NCBI GenBank assembly: GCA_040905045.1 | Contig: JBBDSH010000073.1 | Location: forward strand, 32,974 to 96,973 | Direction of reading: 5' to 3' | Origin: JBBDSH01 sp040905045 | GTDB taxonomy: Bacteria > Pseudomonadota > Gammaproteobacteria > Eutrophobiales > Eutrophobiaceae | Length of the DNA: 64,000 nt | Shown: piece by piece, positions 8,495 to 17,961 of the stretch | Layout: the number at the start of each line of letters is the position of its first letter | Position numbering within the stretch: the stretch's first letter is position 1 | The notes under the pieces: generated by a model | Databases searched by the model: none | What the model was told of the DNA's origin: nothing | What the model saw: only the letters and a program-made list of their open reading frames with translations | Made by a program: the position numbers and the translations under genes

Positions 8495-10489
8495 TCAGAC
8501 AATTTCGAACGATTCGATATTCGTCTGATCGTCGAGTTGATCGACCGGCTCGCCTATAAACGGTCCCATGGCGTATTCGGCTCCCGTGCCGATGGTCGCC
8601 GTTAGTGACATGGCATCTTCAATATTATCGGCAATTATTTGAATCCCCTGGGCTTTCACGGATTCAATCGGGAAACCGGCCGCGGCCTCCTGTTCCGGGG
8701 AGGGGTCTTCCGCTTCATTCAGGAGTCGGTGGTCCAGCCTGAGGAAGCTGAATCGGCCTTGGGAACACAGGGAGGTTGCGTCTTCCTCCTTGCCGAGGCC
8801 GTTCAGCACAAACCGGAAACCGTGATTTTTTTCCAGGTACGACATGAGGGCGCCGGCGGGTTTTTGCAACGCGGCGAAGTCGGCGGCGTCGATTTCCAGG
8901 GCGATGGATCGTCCCGGCCTGGCCTGATCAAACCCCGACAAAAGATTGCGAAGCCAGTTGAACAGGGAAGCGTCCGCCAGGGAGTCCCTGCTGAGATGGA
9001 TCAGGAAGAGATGGCTGCCGTCGCTGTTGACAACGCGGCCCATGATTTCGCGCAGCATCCAGCGGTCGATGTGCTGCCGGATATCGGAACTGCCCGTTGC
9101 CGGGATGATTTCGTCCGCGCCGGTGATGGTGCCGTCCTTGTTCAGCATTTGCAGGGAAACATAATAAGTATCGCCGCTTTCTGCTTCTTCAGAACTCAGC
9201 AGTGAAATGATCGGCTGGAATGTCTGGGTGATTCGCTGTTCATCGAAGGCAAGCTTTATCCGCCGGGCTTCCTCTTCATGGTCCGGTTTCACCGGCTCAT
9301 CCTGTTCCTGTTCCGTCGGCGGCTTTCCCGCACTTTCTTCCAGCGGGGTGGAGGTGTTCCCCTCGCTGCCGGTCTGCTCTTCCGTTTTTGGTGTTTCAGG
9401 CGCCGGCTTGTCCGCCGATTCCGACGGGGATTCCGTGGCGGGTACCGGTGTTACAGTTTCGGGCCCGGTTGCCGCGGGCACTTCCGTCCCGGCGGCCGGT
9501 GCGGTTTTGTCCGGGCCGGCTTCGCCGCTCTCTTGTCTTGATTGTTCTCCCGCCTGCCCGGCTGGTTCCGGTGGCCCCCTGAAGATATGGTAGCTGTTAC
9601 CGCTTTGTTCCCCCGCCCGGGCGCTGCCGACGCGTGCCGTACGGATGACACTTTCGGCGCCGTCGAATCGATCATCCAGTTGAACCACACCGATACTGAC
9701 GGAAAACCGGAATTTCCTGTCTTCGTATTTGTACGGCCGCTTCTTGAGATGATTGCATAAGCCCTGCAGATTAAAATTCAGGGTCTTGTCGGAGCCGGGA
9801 TCATCAATAAGGAGCGCCACGGATATGTCACTGAACCGGGTGACATAGGGATTGCAGTTGCCCAGTTGAAAAATATCGTAACTCTGCCTGGCGATATGAC
9901 GAACGATGTTGTCCCGGATAATGGGTCCCGCCTGTTCCTCAATGAGCTTATTGTTATCCAGGTTGATCAAAAGCAGCACTCTGTCCGGGCCTTCCCTGGC
10001 TTTCTGTTGTTGTTCCAGCTCCTGGTAGAACAGTGCCTTGTTGAAGGCACGGTTTTGTATGGTGAGTTCGTTGATTCTTTCGCGCTCGGATTTTTTCTTT
10101 TCGAATGCTTCGATAATCGCGAGGCGCAATTTGTCCTTGTCCAGTTTTTCCTTGCGCAGATAATCATGGACACCGGCCTTGAGAGCACGAACGGCCACTT
10201 CCTCATTGCCTGCACCGGTAAGCATGATGGTGGCGGGAAACAGCAGGTTCTTGCGATTGGCCTGGAGAATGTCGAGCCCGGTTACTCCATGGGGAGAGAG
10301 ATAATAATCCAGCAACAGTACGTCATATCGGGACCAGTCGAAATCGTCTCCCGGGATGCCCCGTGCCGCCGGATCGTATTCCTCCAGTTCAACCCCTTCG
10401 AACTGTGTGCCGAGATGCGTCTTCAGAAGATTGCGGAAGTCCGCGTCATCGTCGATGAGGAGTATATGTTTCAGACCGTCTTGTGACAT
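8495..10489 (-). CDS. REC–degenerate GGDEF–degenerate EAL protein, FimX-like
   Basis: The start at 10489 (MSQDGLKHILLIDDDADF) begins a receiver domain, and the frame extension to 10633 is not conserved. The domains in the 664 residues are: REC (about 5–135, with LLLDYY as the phospho-acceptor strand), a coiled linker, a GGDEF-like domain (about 190–330) with no GGDEF motif, a Pro/Glu/Thr-rich linker (about 335–440), and an EAL-like domain (about 445–655) where the EAL signature is replaced by VSLQML. It is thus probably not a cyclase or diesterase but a c-di-GMP receptor or scaffold, as known for FimX in type IV pilus and twitching control. Confidence 0.8.
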   Translation of the reverse strand: MSQDGLKHILLIDDDADFRNLLKTHLGTQFEGVELEEYDPAARGIPGDDFDWSRYDVLLLDYYLSPHGVTGLDILQANRKNLLFPATIMLTGAGNEEVAVRALKAGVHDYLRKEKLDKDKLRLAIIEAFEKKKSERERINELTIQNRAFNKALFYQELEQQQKAREGPDRVLLLINLDNNKLIEEQAGPIIRDNIVRHIARQSYDIFQLGNCNPYVTRFSDISVALLIDDPGSDKTLNFNLQGLCNHLKKRPYKYEDRKFRFSVSIGVVQLDDRFDGAESVIRTARVGSARAGEQSGNSYHIFRGPPEPAGQAGEQSRQESGEAGPDKTAPAAGTEVPAATGPETVTPVPATESPSESADKPAPETPKTEEQTGSEGNTSTPLEESAGKPPTEQEQDEPVKPDHEEEARRIKLAFDEQRITQTFQPIISLLSSEEAESGDTYYVSLQMLNKDGTITGADEIIPATGSSDIRQHIDRWMLREIMGRVVNSDGSHLFLIHLSRDSLADASLFNWLRNLLSGFDQARPGRSIALEIDAADFAALQKPAGALMSYLEKNHGFRFVLNGLGKEEDATSLCSQGRFSFLRLDHRLLNEAEDPSPEQEAAAGFPIESVKAQGIQIIADNIEDAMSLTATIGTGAEYAMGPFIGEPVDQLDDQTNIESFEIV

Positions 10490-10560
10490 GGAGCCGTATT
10501 TCCGTACTGTTGAATCAGTGCCTGATAATCCAGGCAATATAAAAAATTGCTGCGGATAAA

Positions 10561-11418
10561 TTATACAATGCTTTGATGATCCAGGTGCGGTATTCGCAGG
10601 TATTCCTCCAGGATACTCAACACTCTGCCGCATTCGTCATTGATCTTGAGATCGTACAGATCATCGCCACGCGTTCGGCCGAAATTGATCGCCGCTACGG
10701 GTATGCCGCGTCTTGCCGCTTCACGGCAGTAACGATAACCGGAAAATACCATGAGTGACGAACCTGCCACCAGCAGGCAGCCGGCTTTTTTCAGAACCTC
10801 GTGGCAGCCAGCACGGCGTTCAGAGGGAATATTTTCTCCGAAGAAGACCACGTCGGGTTTCAGGATGCCGCCGCACTGCATGCAGGCGGGTACATTAAAT
10901 TCCGAATAATCCCGCTCTCCGAGCAATGCGTCTCCGTCCGGTGCAACGGCGGTTCTTTCCTGCAGAAAGTCATGGTTTGTCTCCAGCAGCCATTCCTGAA
11001 TACGGGACCGTGAATACAGTACTCCGCATTGCAGACAGATGACCTTTTCCAGATTGCCGTGCAGTTCGATTAAATTGCGACTGCCCGCCTTACGATGCAG
11101 GCCGTCCACGTTCTGGGTTATGAGGGTATGGACATGACCGCTGTGTTCCAGCCTGGCCAGGCTTTGATGGGCAGGATTGGGCCGGGCCGTCTCGATACGA
11201 TGCCAGCCGTTCATGCTCCCGGCCCAGTAGCGCCGGCGCACATGAGCCTGCTTGACGAAATCCCCGAACATGACCGGCTGCCGTTGCTTCCAGTCGCCGT
11301 TCTCGTCCCGGTAATCCGGTATGCCGGAGCGGGTGCTGCAGCCGGCGCCGGTCAGAACCAGAGCGGGACCGTTATTGCCCAGCATCTCCGCCAGCCTTTC
11401 AATGGAAGTCATATCCAT
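10561..11418 (-). CDS. Sir2-family NAD-dependent protein deacylase
   Basis: The 285-residue protein has the sirtuin motifs GAGCSTRSGIPDYR (NAD binding, about residues 23–36), TQNVDGLH and the catalytic ELHGN. Two cysteine pairs, CLQC and CMQC, hold the structural zinc. Sirtuins remove acyl groups from lysines using NAD and act in the cytoplasm. The large insert between the zinc cysteine pairs and the class II/III-like motif order distinguish it from E. coli CobB. It is transcribed toward the FimX-like gene, 71 bp away. Confidence 0.88.
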   Translation of the reverse strand: MDMTSIERLAEMLGNNGPALVLTGAGCSTRSGIPDYRDENGDWKQRQPVMFGDFVKQAHVRRRYWAGSMNGWHRIETARPNPAHQSLARLEHSGHVHTLITQNVDGLHRKAGSRNLIELHGNLEKVICLQCGVLYSRSRIQEWLLETNHDFLQERTAVAPDGDALLGERDYSEFNVPACMQCGGILKPDVVFFGENIPSERRAGCHEVLKKAGCLLVAGSSLMVFSGYRYCREAARRGIPVAAINFGRTRGDDLYDLKINDECGRVLSILEEYLRIPHLDHQSIV

Positions 11419-11589
11419 GCCCGGTATTGTCCGGTTTCAAGAGGGCAGTGCAACCGCTATACCGCAGGCCGGAACCGATTGCCATACGTTTGCATATTAT
11501 GGCCGTTTTGTATAACCTTCGCGCCTTTCCGGCATCCCCGCCGCAGGTTACAATCGTCGGCAGACTGGCCCGCTGGTATTATCAATAGT

Positions 11590-11645
11590 ACTCGTGGCTG
11601 GTGGTTAGTGGCTTGTAACTTGTGACTTGTAACTTGTAACTGCAG
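11590..11645. repeat. Short tandem GTGGCT/GTAACTT repeats before tRNA-Ser
   Basis: GTGGCTGGTGGTTAGTGGCTTG is followed by four near copies of the heptamer CTTGTAA/CTTGTGA, ending a few bases before the tRNA. It is the complement of the AGCCACCAGCCAC arrays at 58283–58312 and 62940–63010. It may lie within the tRNA precursor leader. No promoter could be identified with confidence. Confidence 0.6.
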
Positions 11646-11649
11646 TATT

Positions 11650-11740
11650 GGAGAGGTGGCCGAGCGGTCGAAGGCGCACGCCTGGAAAGTGTGTATGGGT
11701 CAAAAGCCCATCGAGGGTTCGAATCCCTCCCTCTCCGCCA
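11650..11740 (+). tRNA. tRNA-Ser (anticodon GGA)
   Basis: A 91-base class II tRNA. The acceptor strand GGAGAGG at 11650 pairs with CCTCTCC, followed by discriminator G and an encoded CCA ending at 11740. The anticodon loop is CTGGAAA with anticodon GGA at 11684–11686, reading UCC/UCU. The long variable arm between the anticodon and T stems (TATGGGTCAAAAGCCCAT region) and the T loop TTCGAAT confirm serine. Confidence 0.95.
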
Positions 11741-11776
11741 AATACAAACAGGGGCCTTGCGCCCCTTTTTGTATTT
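11741..11776 (+). terminator. Long hairpin terminator after tRNA-Ser
   Basis: The inner stem AGGGGC/GCCCCT (11750–11755 and 11761–11766) with a CTTGC loop is followed by a T run. It is extended by the outer stem AATACAAA/TTTGTATT (11741–11748 and 11768–11775). The structure starts right after CCA and is a convincing intrinsic terminator. Confidence 0.85.
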
Positions 11777-11939
11777 GTTGATGGAATACCGAAGGAAAAA
11801 CCCGTATCCCGTGCCTTCTGCTTGTAACGCAATGTCTTTTCCGGCATCACAGTTGTAATAACATTCCGATTCATCCTGAAAAACTGGTTGGAAAAGGTAT
11901 TCGAGTCGGTAATTACGATTGTATTTCGGGGAGGAGAGT

Positions 11940-12518
11940 ATGCAGCCTGTAATTCGAAGAATCATATACATACTTCTGCCTGTCGTATTGTGGCCGTCGG
12001 CAGCACTGTCGGATGAAGGGGCGCCGCCGGATAATGCGTCAGAAATGGAAAAGAAGGAAACTCGTGCAATGGATAATGAGCGGTTGCAGCGGCTCATCCG
12101 GCGAGTCGATCCCGAATTCACCGGACGCCCCGGGCTGTGGCAACTGCAGGTTGCGGGTATCGGTGTCCGCATTGTCACGGATCCGAAGAATGACCGCATG
12201 CGGATTTTAATCCCCATACGCGAGACCGATGATCTCTCCAGAGACGACCTGTACCGCCTGTCCCAGGCCAACTTCGATACCACCCTTGATGCCCGCTACG
12301 CCATCGCTCAGGGTGTGCTTTGGAGCAGTTTTGTGCATCCACTGTCATCATTAACCGACGAGGAGTTTCTTTCCGGTCTCGGTCAGGTAGTCAATATCGC
12401 CCGGACCTACGGAGAAACCTATTCGTCGGGGTTACTGAATTTCAGTGGCGGAGACAGTGAAAATATCATTGAACGCGAGTTGCTGGAGGAATTGAAAAAG
12501 AAAGGCGAGTTGATTTAG
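11940..12518 (+). CDS. Exported YbjN-like protein of unknown function
   Basis: The start at 11940 follows a strong GGGGAGGAG ribosome-binding site and gives MQPVIRRIIYILLPVVLWPSA, a signal peptide with likely cleavage near residue 22–25. The remaining ~165 residues form a compact α/β protein with LQVAGIGVRIVTDPKNDR, a polar helix and WSSFVHPLSSLTDEEF. The pattern of β-strands followed by long amphipathic helices resembles YbjN/type III chaperone-like folds, but there is no catalytic signature. It stands alone between the tRNA and tesB, convergent with tesB. Family assignment is tentative. Confidence 0.55.
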   Translation: MQPVIRRIIYILLPVVLWPSAALSDEGAPPDNASEMEKKETRAMDNERLQRLIRRVDPEFTGRPGLWQLQVAGIGVRIVTDPKNDRMRILIPIRETDDLSRDDLYRLSQANFDTTLDARYAIAQGVLWSSFVHPLSSLTDEEFLSGLGQVVNIARTYGETYSSGLLNFSGGDSENIIERELLEELKKKGELI

Positions 12519-12564
12519 CCCGATTTTTTACCTCCACTTCGCGCGACCTCGTGCAATATGCGGG

Positions 12565-13419
12565 TTAGCTCCGCCGTTTCCGCAACAGCCCTTCCTGCGC
12601 CACCGAAGCCACCAGCCGCCCGTCACGTGAATAGATCTTTCCCCAGCTCAACCCGCGGGCATTGTTAGCGTTGGGGCTCTGAATATCGTAAAGCAGCCAT
12701 TCATCCATCCTGAACGGGCGGTGAAACCACAGGGCATGATCCAGGCTGGCACCGAACACCTCGTGGCGCGGATTGGTGATACCGTGGGGCCGCAGGGCCG
12801 TGACCAGCAGTTCGAAATCGGAAGTATAGGCGAGCAGGGCCTGATGGATCCTGTTGTCATCCGGCAGCGGGATGGTTGATTGGAACCAGTTCCGGCTGAT
12901 TGCCTCAGTTTCTGTTGCATCGTCGCGTTGGAAGGGAATGGGGCGAATCTCCACCGGCCGTGAAACCACCAGCGCTTCCGGCAGCCGGGCATCCCGGCCT
13001 TTATTGAGCTCCTGCTGATTCTTGAGTTCCTCCGGTCCGGGAACATCGGCGGGGAAGGGATCCTGATGGTCGAATCCTTCTTCCGGGACCTGGAAGGATG
13101 CCGACATGTCGAATATGGGACGGCCGTGCTGAATGGCCAGTATATGACGCGTGGTGAAGCTGCCGCCGTCACGGATGCGGTTAACCTGGTAGACCACCGG
13201 TGCCGAGGCGTCACCGGGCCGCAGGAAATAGGCATGGCAGGAATGGGCGATGCGGTCCGTTTCCACGGTATTCGAGGCAGCCATCAGAGCCTGTCCCAGT
13301 ACCTGTCCGCCGAACAGGTTGGGCAGTCCCAGGTCATAGCTGCTGCCGCGGAAAATATTTTGTTCAATGCGTTCCAGTTCAAATATCCGTAACGCATCCG
13401 AGTTTTTCAATGGATTCAA
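12565..13419 (-). CDS. tesB: Acyl-CoA thioesterase II
   Basis: The 284-residue protein is a double hot-dog thioesterase of the TesB type: FRGSSYDLGLPNLFGGQVLGQAL near the start, HSCHAYFLRPGDAS, and the C-terminal LDHALWFHRPFRMDEWLLY containing the Asp of the catalytic D-T/S-Q set. It hydrolyses medium- and long-chain acyl-CoA in the cytoplasm. The start is a TTG at 13419, with GGAG about 9 bases upstream; no ATG is near, and the family begins at this point. The gene is divergent from the first gene of the catabolic island. Confidence 0.92.
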   Translation of the reverse strand: MNPLKNSDALRIFELERIEQNIFRGSSYDLGLPNLFGGQVLGQALMAASNTVETDRIAHSCHAYFLRPGDASAPVVYQVNRIRDGGSFTTRHILAIQHGRPIFDMSASFQVPEEGFDHQDPFPADVPGPEELKNQQELNKGRDARLPEALVVSRPVEIRPIPFQRDDATETEAISRNWFQSTIPLPDDNRIHQALLAYTSDFELLVTALRPHGITNPRHEVFGASLDHALWFHRPFRMDEWLLYDIQSPNANNARGLSWGKIYSRDGRLVASVAQEGLLRKRRS

Positions 13420-13537
13420 CGGGAATACTCCTTTCGTTTACAGCCATTCAACTATAATGACCGTCGGATAGGTATTGTCGATTTTGTCTCTCATGCGCGT
13501 GGATTCCGCGTAACGCAACAGATTGACAGATTGCCAC

Positions 13538-13560
13538 TATGATCACAGAATGTAATCATA
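13538..13560. promoter_or_regulatory. Island operator copy 1 (upstream of amidohydrolase)
   Basis: Half sites TATGATCACA and TGTAATCATA are separated by GAA, giving a 23-bp dyad. It sits 206 bp before the amidohydrolase start, in a 346-bp non-coding stretch (13420–13765) that otherwise shows no gene or structure. It matches six other copies with the same 10-3-10 spacing. Binding by the island's GntR regulator is inferred. Confidence 0.75.
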
Positions 13561-13765
13561 AATTATGGACGTAATTCACATTATACTGCTTCGGGCCGGA
13601 CTCGGCGCAGTCAATCAATTCGTCCCGGATTGATACCTGTATTCCGCTTGCCATGAAGATTCCCGGGTTTCTGTCGTCGCGACATGCAGCCAATACGGCC
13701 ATGAACGGCCGGGCGCTTGCCGGTCAGGGTTCCAACACATTCAAAATCATGCAATGTAAATCACT

Positions 13766-15205
13766 ATGAAGACACTAATCGAGCATCTTGATTTTATATT
13801 CACCGTCGACAAAGAGGATACCCTCCTCCATGACGCCGCCGTTGTTGTGGAGGATGACAGGATTATCGACCTCGGGCCGACGAGAGACGTTCTGGCGAGA
13901 CATGACAGGGACAGTTTTGCGACGACAAAAGACGGCACCCTCAAGGGCATGTGCCCTGGATTCATCGATTCCCACGTGCACTTGTCAGAGACCCTTTCCA
14001 GGGCGGTTTTCCCGGATAACCTCAATACCCGTGCCTGGGTCTTTCACTGGGCAAAACCCTTCTATGCTCATATCACCGAGGAAGATGAATACTGGGGGGC
14101 GTTGCTGGGTATCACTGAAATGCTTCGGGCCGGCACCACCTGTTTCCTGGACATGGGGTCTCAATACGATCCCGGCATTACCGTCAAGGCCATGGAAAAA
14201 ACCGGTATGCGCGGAATTACCGGAAGGCATGCGGCGGATAATCCCCCCGAAGTACTGCCCAGGGGTTGGGACGAGGATATGGTCAGGCATCATTTTTTCC
14301 GTGACGCCCGCACCGCCCTCAAGGAACTGGAATCCTGTGTTGAAAAATACCACGGTGCCCTTGATGGACGGGTACGCTGCTGGGTCAATATTGAAGGCAA
14401 GGAGCCATGCACGCTGGAACTCCATGTGGGGGCGCGCGATCTGGCGGAGAAGCTGGGGGTCGGCACGACCTACCATCTGGCCACCAGTATCGAAGAGGCC
14501 CACGTCTGCGAGAAAAAGCATGGCGTGTGGCCCATTACACGTATCGAACAGGCCGGCGGCCTGGGTAATAACCTGGTGATCGCTCATGGTGCCGCGGTCA
14601 GGGACGAGGAGATCAATACGCTGGCCGATTATCAAACCAAGGTGGCGTTTTGCCCGTCTTCTTCTTTCAAATTGGGCAAGGGTGCCACCTCAATCGGTAA
14701 ATACCCGGAAATGGTTCAGGCCGGTGTCACTGTCGGTCTTGGCACCGACGGTGTTTCCGCGGCCGGTAATCTCAACCTCATGCGCCAGATGTTCCTGGTG
14801 GCGGGGATGTTCAAGGATGCCCGCGTCCAGCCGGACATCTTTCTGGCTCGCCAGGCATTGCGGGCAGCCACGATCGAAGGCGCCCGGGCTCTGATGTGGG
14901 ACGACGAAATCGGTTCCCTGGAGATTGGCAAGAAAGCGGATTTCATTCTCTTCGATCTGGATAACATCGAATGGACGCCATACCATGATCCGTTACAGGC
15001 TCTGGTGTTTTCGGCATCCAGTAGCACCATTGAAGAAACCTGGGTCAATGGGATGCCCCTGTACGAGAACGGGCAGGTGAATAATCTGGATGAACGGGAT
15101 ATCCGCCGACAGGCGCGCAGGCTGGCCGCGGAAACGGTCAGGCGTGCCGGTCTTGATGAGGGCAATGTCCCGGTGACCACCACCCTTTACGACTCGGGCA
15201 ATTAA
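13766..15205 (+). CDS. Amidohydrolase, AtzB/TrzN/MTA-SAH deaminase type
   Basis: The 479-residue protein is a TIM-barrel amidohydrolase of the subtype III group. The metal-binding DSHVHLSE lies at about residues 68–75, followed by TYHLATS, VIAHGAA and LGTDGVSAAG, the last supplying the metal Asp. Relatives deaminate or dechlorinate purines, S-adenosylhomocysteine, guanine or s-triazines in the cytoplasm. The substrate here is unknown. It is the first gene of the island and is downstream of operator copy 1. No clear ribosome-binding site precedes the ATG. It ends facing a TonB receptor with a shared hairpin terminator. Confidence 0.8.
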   Translation: MKTLIEHLDFIFTVDKEDTLLHDAAVVVEDDRIIDLGPTRDVLARHDRDSFATTKDGTLKGMCPGFIDSHVHLSETLSRAVFPDNLNTRAWVFHWAKPFYAHITEEDEYWGALLGITEMLRAGTTCFLDMGSQYDPGITVKAMEKTGMRGITGRHAADNPPEVLPRGWDEDMVRHHFFRDARTALKELESCVEKYHGALDGRVRCWVNIEGKEPCTLELHVGARDLAEKLGVGTTYHLATSIEEAHVCEKKHGVWPITRIEQAGGLGNNLVIAHGAAVRDEEINTLADYQTKVAFCPSSSFKLGKGATSIGKYPEMVQAGVTVGLGTDGVSAAGNLNLMRQMFLVAGMFKDARVQPDIFLARQALRAATIEGARALMWDDEIGSLEIGKKADFILFDLDNIEWTPYHDPLQALVFSASSSTIEETWVNGMPLYENGQVNNLDERDIRRQARRLAAETVRRAGLDEGNVPVTTTLYDSGN

Positions 15206-15239
15206 AAAAATGGCTGCATGGCAAAGACCATGCAGCCAT
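15204..15239 (-). terminator. Intrinsic terminator of TonB receptor 1
   Basis: A perfect 12-bp stem, ATGGCTGCATGG/CCATGCAGCCAT (15210–15221 and 15228–15239), has a 6-base loop. Seven A's on the left (15204–15210) read as a U-run on the minus strand, so it ends the receptor transcript and can also stop the convergent amidohydrolase message. Confidence 0.85.
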
Positions 15240-15266
15240 CATGGACTGCTCTCCGTTTCCGTTAAA

Positions 15267-17489
15267 TCAGAAACGGTATTTCACACGTCCGATCACCTGC
15301 CTGGGCGGCACGAAACTCTGAACTGTCGCGCCGATGCCAAAGGCGTCGGTGAATTGCCCCTGTATCGCATCGTCGTTGTCCGTCAGGTTGTATACGGACA
15401 GGCTGGCTTCCCAGGGCTGGTTGGCCGGTTCATACTGCAGGTACAGATTGAAGATGCTGTAAGACGGTACCTTGTCGATGACCGGGTCATTGAAGTAACG
15501 GTGGAAGAACTCACCCCGGTGCTTGAACTGGAAGGCTGAATTCAGAGTACCGTATTTTCCCAGTGCCAGCGCATGCCGTAACGTGATATCCAGCGTCACA
15601 TCGGGGGACTTGGCCAGTTCGTTGCCCTTCAGATTCTGAATCTGCGCCGCCCGGCCCGGCTCATTGAATGTGCCGGCGGATTGCGCGGCCACGTTATCAA
15701 GCTGGAACGCGTCGGCGGTAATCTCCGTATCCAGGTAAGAGGCAAGTATTTCGAGGCGGAGATTATCCGTCAGGAACGCCGTGAATTCGCCTTCCAGCCC
15801 GATTGACTCGGATTCGGGCAGGTTGGTGACGCCCCCGGAGAAGGGGTCCGGGTCCGTGCCCATCAGCTGGGCATTATCGAACTGGTAAAAGAAGGCCGCG
15901 ACATTGGCGCGCAGACGGCCGTCAAGAAAATCTCCCTTCATACCGATCTCATAGGCATTGACCGTCTCGGATTCAAAGGTGGGCTGCACAATGGCCGGTA
16001 TGCCGTCGGTGTCGTCGCCAAAGGTCAGGTTGATACCGCCGGGCCGAAAGCCGCGCGACCAGGTAAAGTAAGTCATGATATCCCTGCTCAGATCCCATTC
16101 CAGTCCGGCTCTGCCAGTCACGGCCGTATCCTCCGTTTTGAAAAGGGATGCGGGATTGAAGAATACGACACCTCTGATTCGCTCCAGCGTATCGTCGGTA
16201 TAACGGATACCGCCAATCAGGCGGAGTCTGTCGTTAAAATGAAACGTACCCTGACCATAGACAGACCAGGAGCGTCGTTCCTGCAGGGACGCGGCCTGGA
16301 ACGACAGGACGTTAAAGGCGCCGGTATTCGGCGGGAAATCGAGAAATTCGATGAAATCCTGCTCGGTTTCATGATTCAGATAGAAAAATCCCGCCAGCCA
16401 GTCGACCTTGCCGAATAACCGTTCATTGGAGATAAGGTTGATCTCTTGGGTCACGGTCTTGCGAAGCTGGGCGTTATCGGCGTTATCCTGGACAGAGGGA
16501 CCCACCACGGCGGGGTCGGTCCTGTCATTGTCGCGTTCTATGTCCTGATCTTCCCACTGATAACTTGTAATAGATTTGAATGTCGCAACGGGAAGCTCCC
16601 ACTCGATAGTGCCGTGAACGGACCAGGTATCCAGTGCATAGAGTGAACGCCTGTCCTGGGCGACCCGTCTCGGCCCCGGGGTCGGGTCGACGATGCTCTT
16701 TGCCGCGGCGCCGTTGGCGCGGCCGTGATAATAATCGCCGCCGATGGTAATGCTCAGATTATCGGTCGGTTCCCACAGCAGCTTCGTGCGTCCCATGATA
16801 TCGTCGGCATCATCCAGATCCTGGCCGTTGGAAACATTTTTCGTAAAGCCGTCATGAGCGTAATGCCTGAAGGCACCGCGCCAGGCCAGGTTATCGGTTA
16901 ACGGTACGTTCAGGACGGCATCAGCCTGGACCGTGTCGTAATTGCCATAGGAAAAACCGACCTCGCCCTTGACTTCGTCAAACTCAGGGTCCTTGGTAAT
17001 AACGTTGATGGAACCGCCGATGGAATTCTGGCCGTACACCGTCCCCTGGGGACCACGCAGGACCTCAATGCGTTCGACGTCGAGAAATCCCGTATCCATG
17101 GAGAAGGGCGCTGCGATATAGACGCCATCCACGTGATAGGAGACACCGGGTGTGGCGGAACCGTTCTGGTTGGCTTCCTGGCCGATGCCCCGGATGGAGA
17201 CAATCGTTCTGAAGCCCTCGTTGCGGGTGGCATTAAAACCGGGCGCGACGCTGGTCAGGTCGATCACGGAGACAACATTCTTGACCTCAAGATCCTGTTC
17301 CCGGACAGCTGAAACAGACAGGGAAATATCCTGCAGGCTTTCTTCCTTCTTCTGGGCGGTAACGACGACTTCTTCCAGACGGGCCTGGGAGGCGCTGGTC
17401 TGTGCCAGAGTCGTAAATGGTTGGAACAGGCAAATGATCGTCGAAAGCGGGATCAGATGCCGGAGTCGGAATGTTGAGATTATCATCAT
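15267..17489 (-). CDS. TonB-dependent outer-membrane receptor 1
   Basis: The 740-residue protein has a signal peptide (about residues 1–29, ending LAQ), then a TonB-box-like LEEVVVTAQKKEESLQDI, a plug domain (about 45–160; VERIEVLRGPQGTVYGQNS, SIGGSINVITKDP) and a 22-strand-type barrel ending in the aromatic RVKYRF. It belongs to the large proteobacterial class of receptors used for uptake of varied organic substrates, not specifically siderophores. It is divergent from the Rieske operon and separated by two operator copies, so it probably imports the island's substrate. It has its own terminator. Confidence 0.92.
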   Translation of the reverse strand: MMIISTFRLRHLIPLSTIICLFQPFTTLAQTSASQARLEEVVVTAQKKEESLQDISLSVSAVREQDLEVKNVVSVIDLTSVAPGFNATRNEGFRTIVSIRGIGQEANQNGSATPGVSYHVDGVYIAAPFSMDTGFLDVERIEVLRGPQGTVYGQNSIGGSINVITKDPEFDEVKGEVGFSYGNYDTVQADAVLNVPLTDNLAWRGAFRHYAHDGFTKNVSNGQDLDDADDIMGRTKLLWEPTDNLSITIGGDYYHGRANGAAAKSIVDPTPGPRRVAQDRRSLYALDTWSVHGTIEWELPVATFKSITSYQWEDQDIERDNDRTDPAVVGPSVQDNADNAQLRKTVTQEINLISNERLFGKVDWLAGFFYLNHETEQDFIEFLDFPPNTGAFNVLSFQAASLQERRSWSVYGQGTFHFNDRLRLIGGIRYTDDTLERIRGVVFFNPASLFKTEDTAVTGRAGLEWDLSRDIMTYFTWSRGFRPGGINLTFGDDTDGIPAIVQPTFESETVNAYEIGMKGDFLDGRLRANVAAFFYQFDNAQLMGTDPDPFSGGVTNLPESESIGLEGEFTAFLTDNLRLEILASYLDTEITADAFQLDNVAAQSAGTFNEPGRAAQIQNLKGNELAKSPDVTLDITLRHALALGKYGTLNSAFQFKHRGEFFHRYFNDPVIDKVPSYSIFNLYLQYEPANQPWEASLSVYNLTDNDDAIQGQFTDAFGIGATVQSFVPPRQVIGRVKYRF

Positions 17490-17640
17490 AGATTGGTCTC
17501 TCTTTAGGAATATTATGATTGGTTTGTATTATTCAACCACAAGTAGCTGTTTTATAAATGCAACAGGCGTTGAATAATAACCCCTTTAAGCCAATAGTCT
17601 CGCAATGTATCTTTTGAACAACACCATTGCAATCATATAT

Positions 17641-17663
17641 TGTAATCTAATTATGTGATCATA
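17641..17663. promoter_or_regulatory. Island operator copy 2 (upstream of TonB receptor 1)
   Basis: A strong half site TGTGATCATA (17654–17663) is paired with a weaker TGTAATCTAA (17641–17650) across TTA. A further half-like TGCAATCATA lies at 17628–17637. The site is 152 bp upstream of the minus-strand receptor start. The divergent region 17490–17961 (472 bp) contains this and operator copy 3 and no convincing gene. Confidence 0.65.
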
Positions 17664-17819
17664 AAAATGTTCCCACAAGTATTTTCGAGTTTAAGTCCCG
17701 GTTATCTTCAAATCAGATTTGAAGGGTTTCCAGGCAATCGGCTGGTGATTTGACCGATTGCTGTATGAATGCAGTTTTATAGCTGGTTCGGGAACCGGTA
17801 CTCATTATCTTGACACTAA

Positions 17820-17842
17820 TGAGATCACAAAATATGATCACA
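17820..17842. promoter_or_regulatory. Island operator copy 3 (upstream of Rieske operon)
   Basis: Half sites TGAGATCACA and TATGATCACA are separated by AAA, 120 bp before the Rieske oxygenase start. The spacing of 13 bp between half starts is the same as in the other copies. The site lies inside the over-extended reading frame from 17758, another reason to place the gene start at 17962. Confidence 0.75.
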
Positions 17843-17961
17843 ATATAGCATGGATTTCAATCCATTTTGTTCCGGTTTTCCAGTGTGTCTTGTCTCAACC
17901 GTATTCGCGCGGGCACGATGCTTTCGTAACACATGACCTGAATAACAGGAGTTTTATACTA

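Noticed and set aside
17758..17961. N-terminal extension of the Rieske protein
   Set aside because: The extension runs through operator copy 3 and is not conserved in the family; ATG 17962 has a usable ribosome-binding site.
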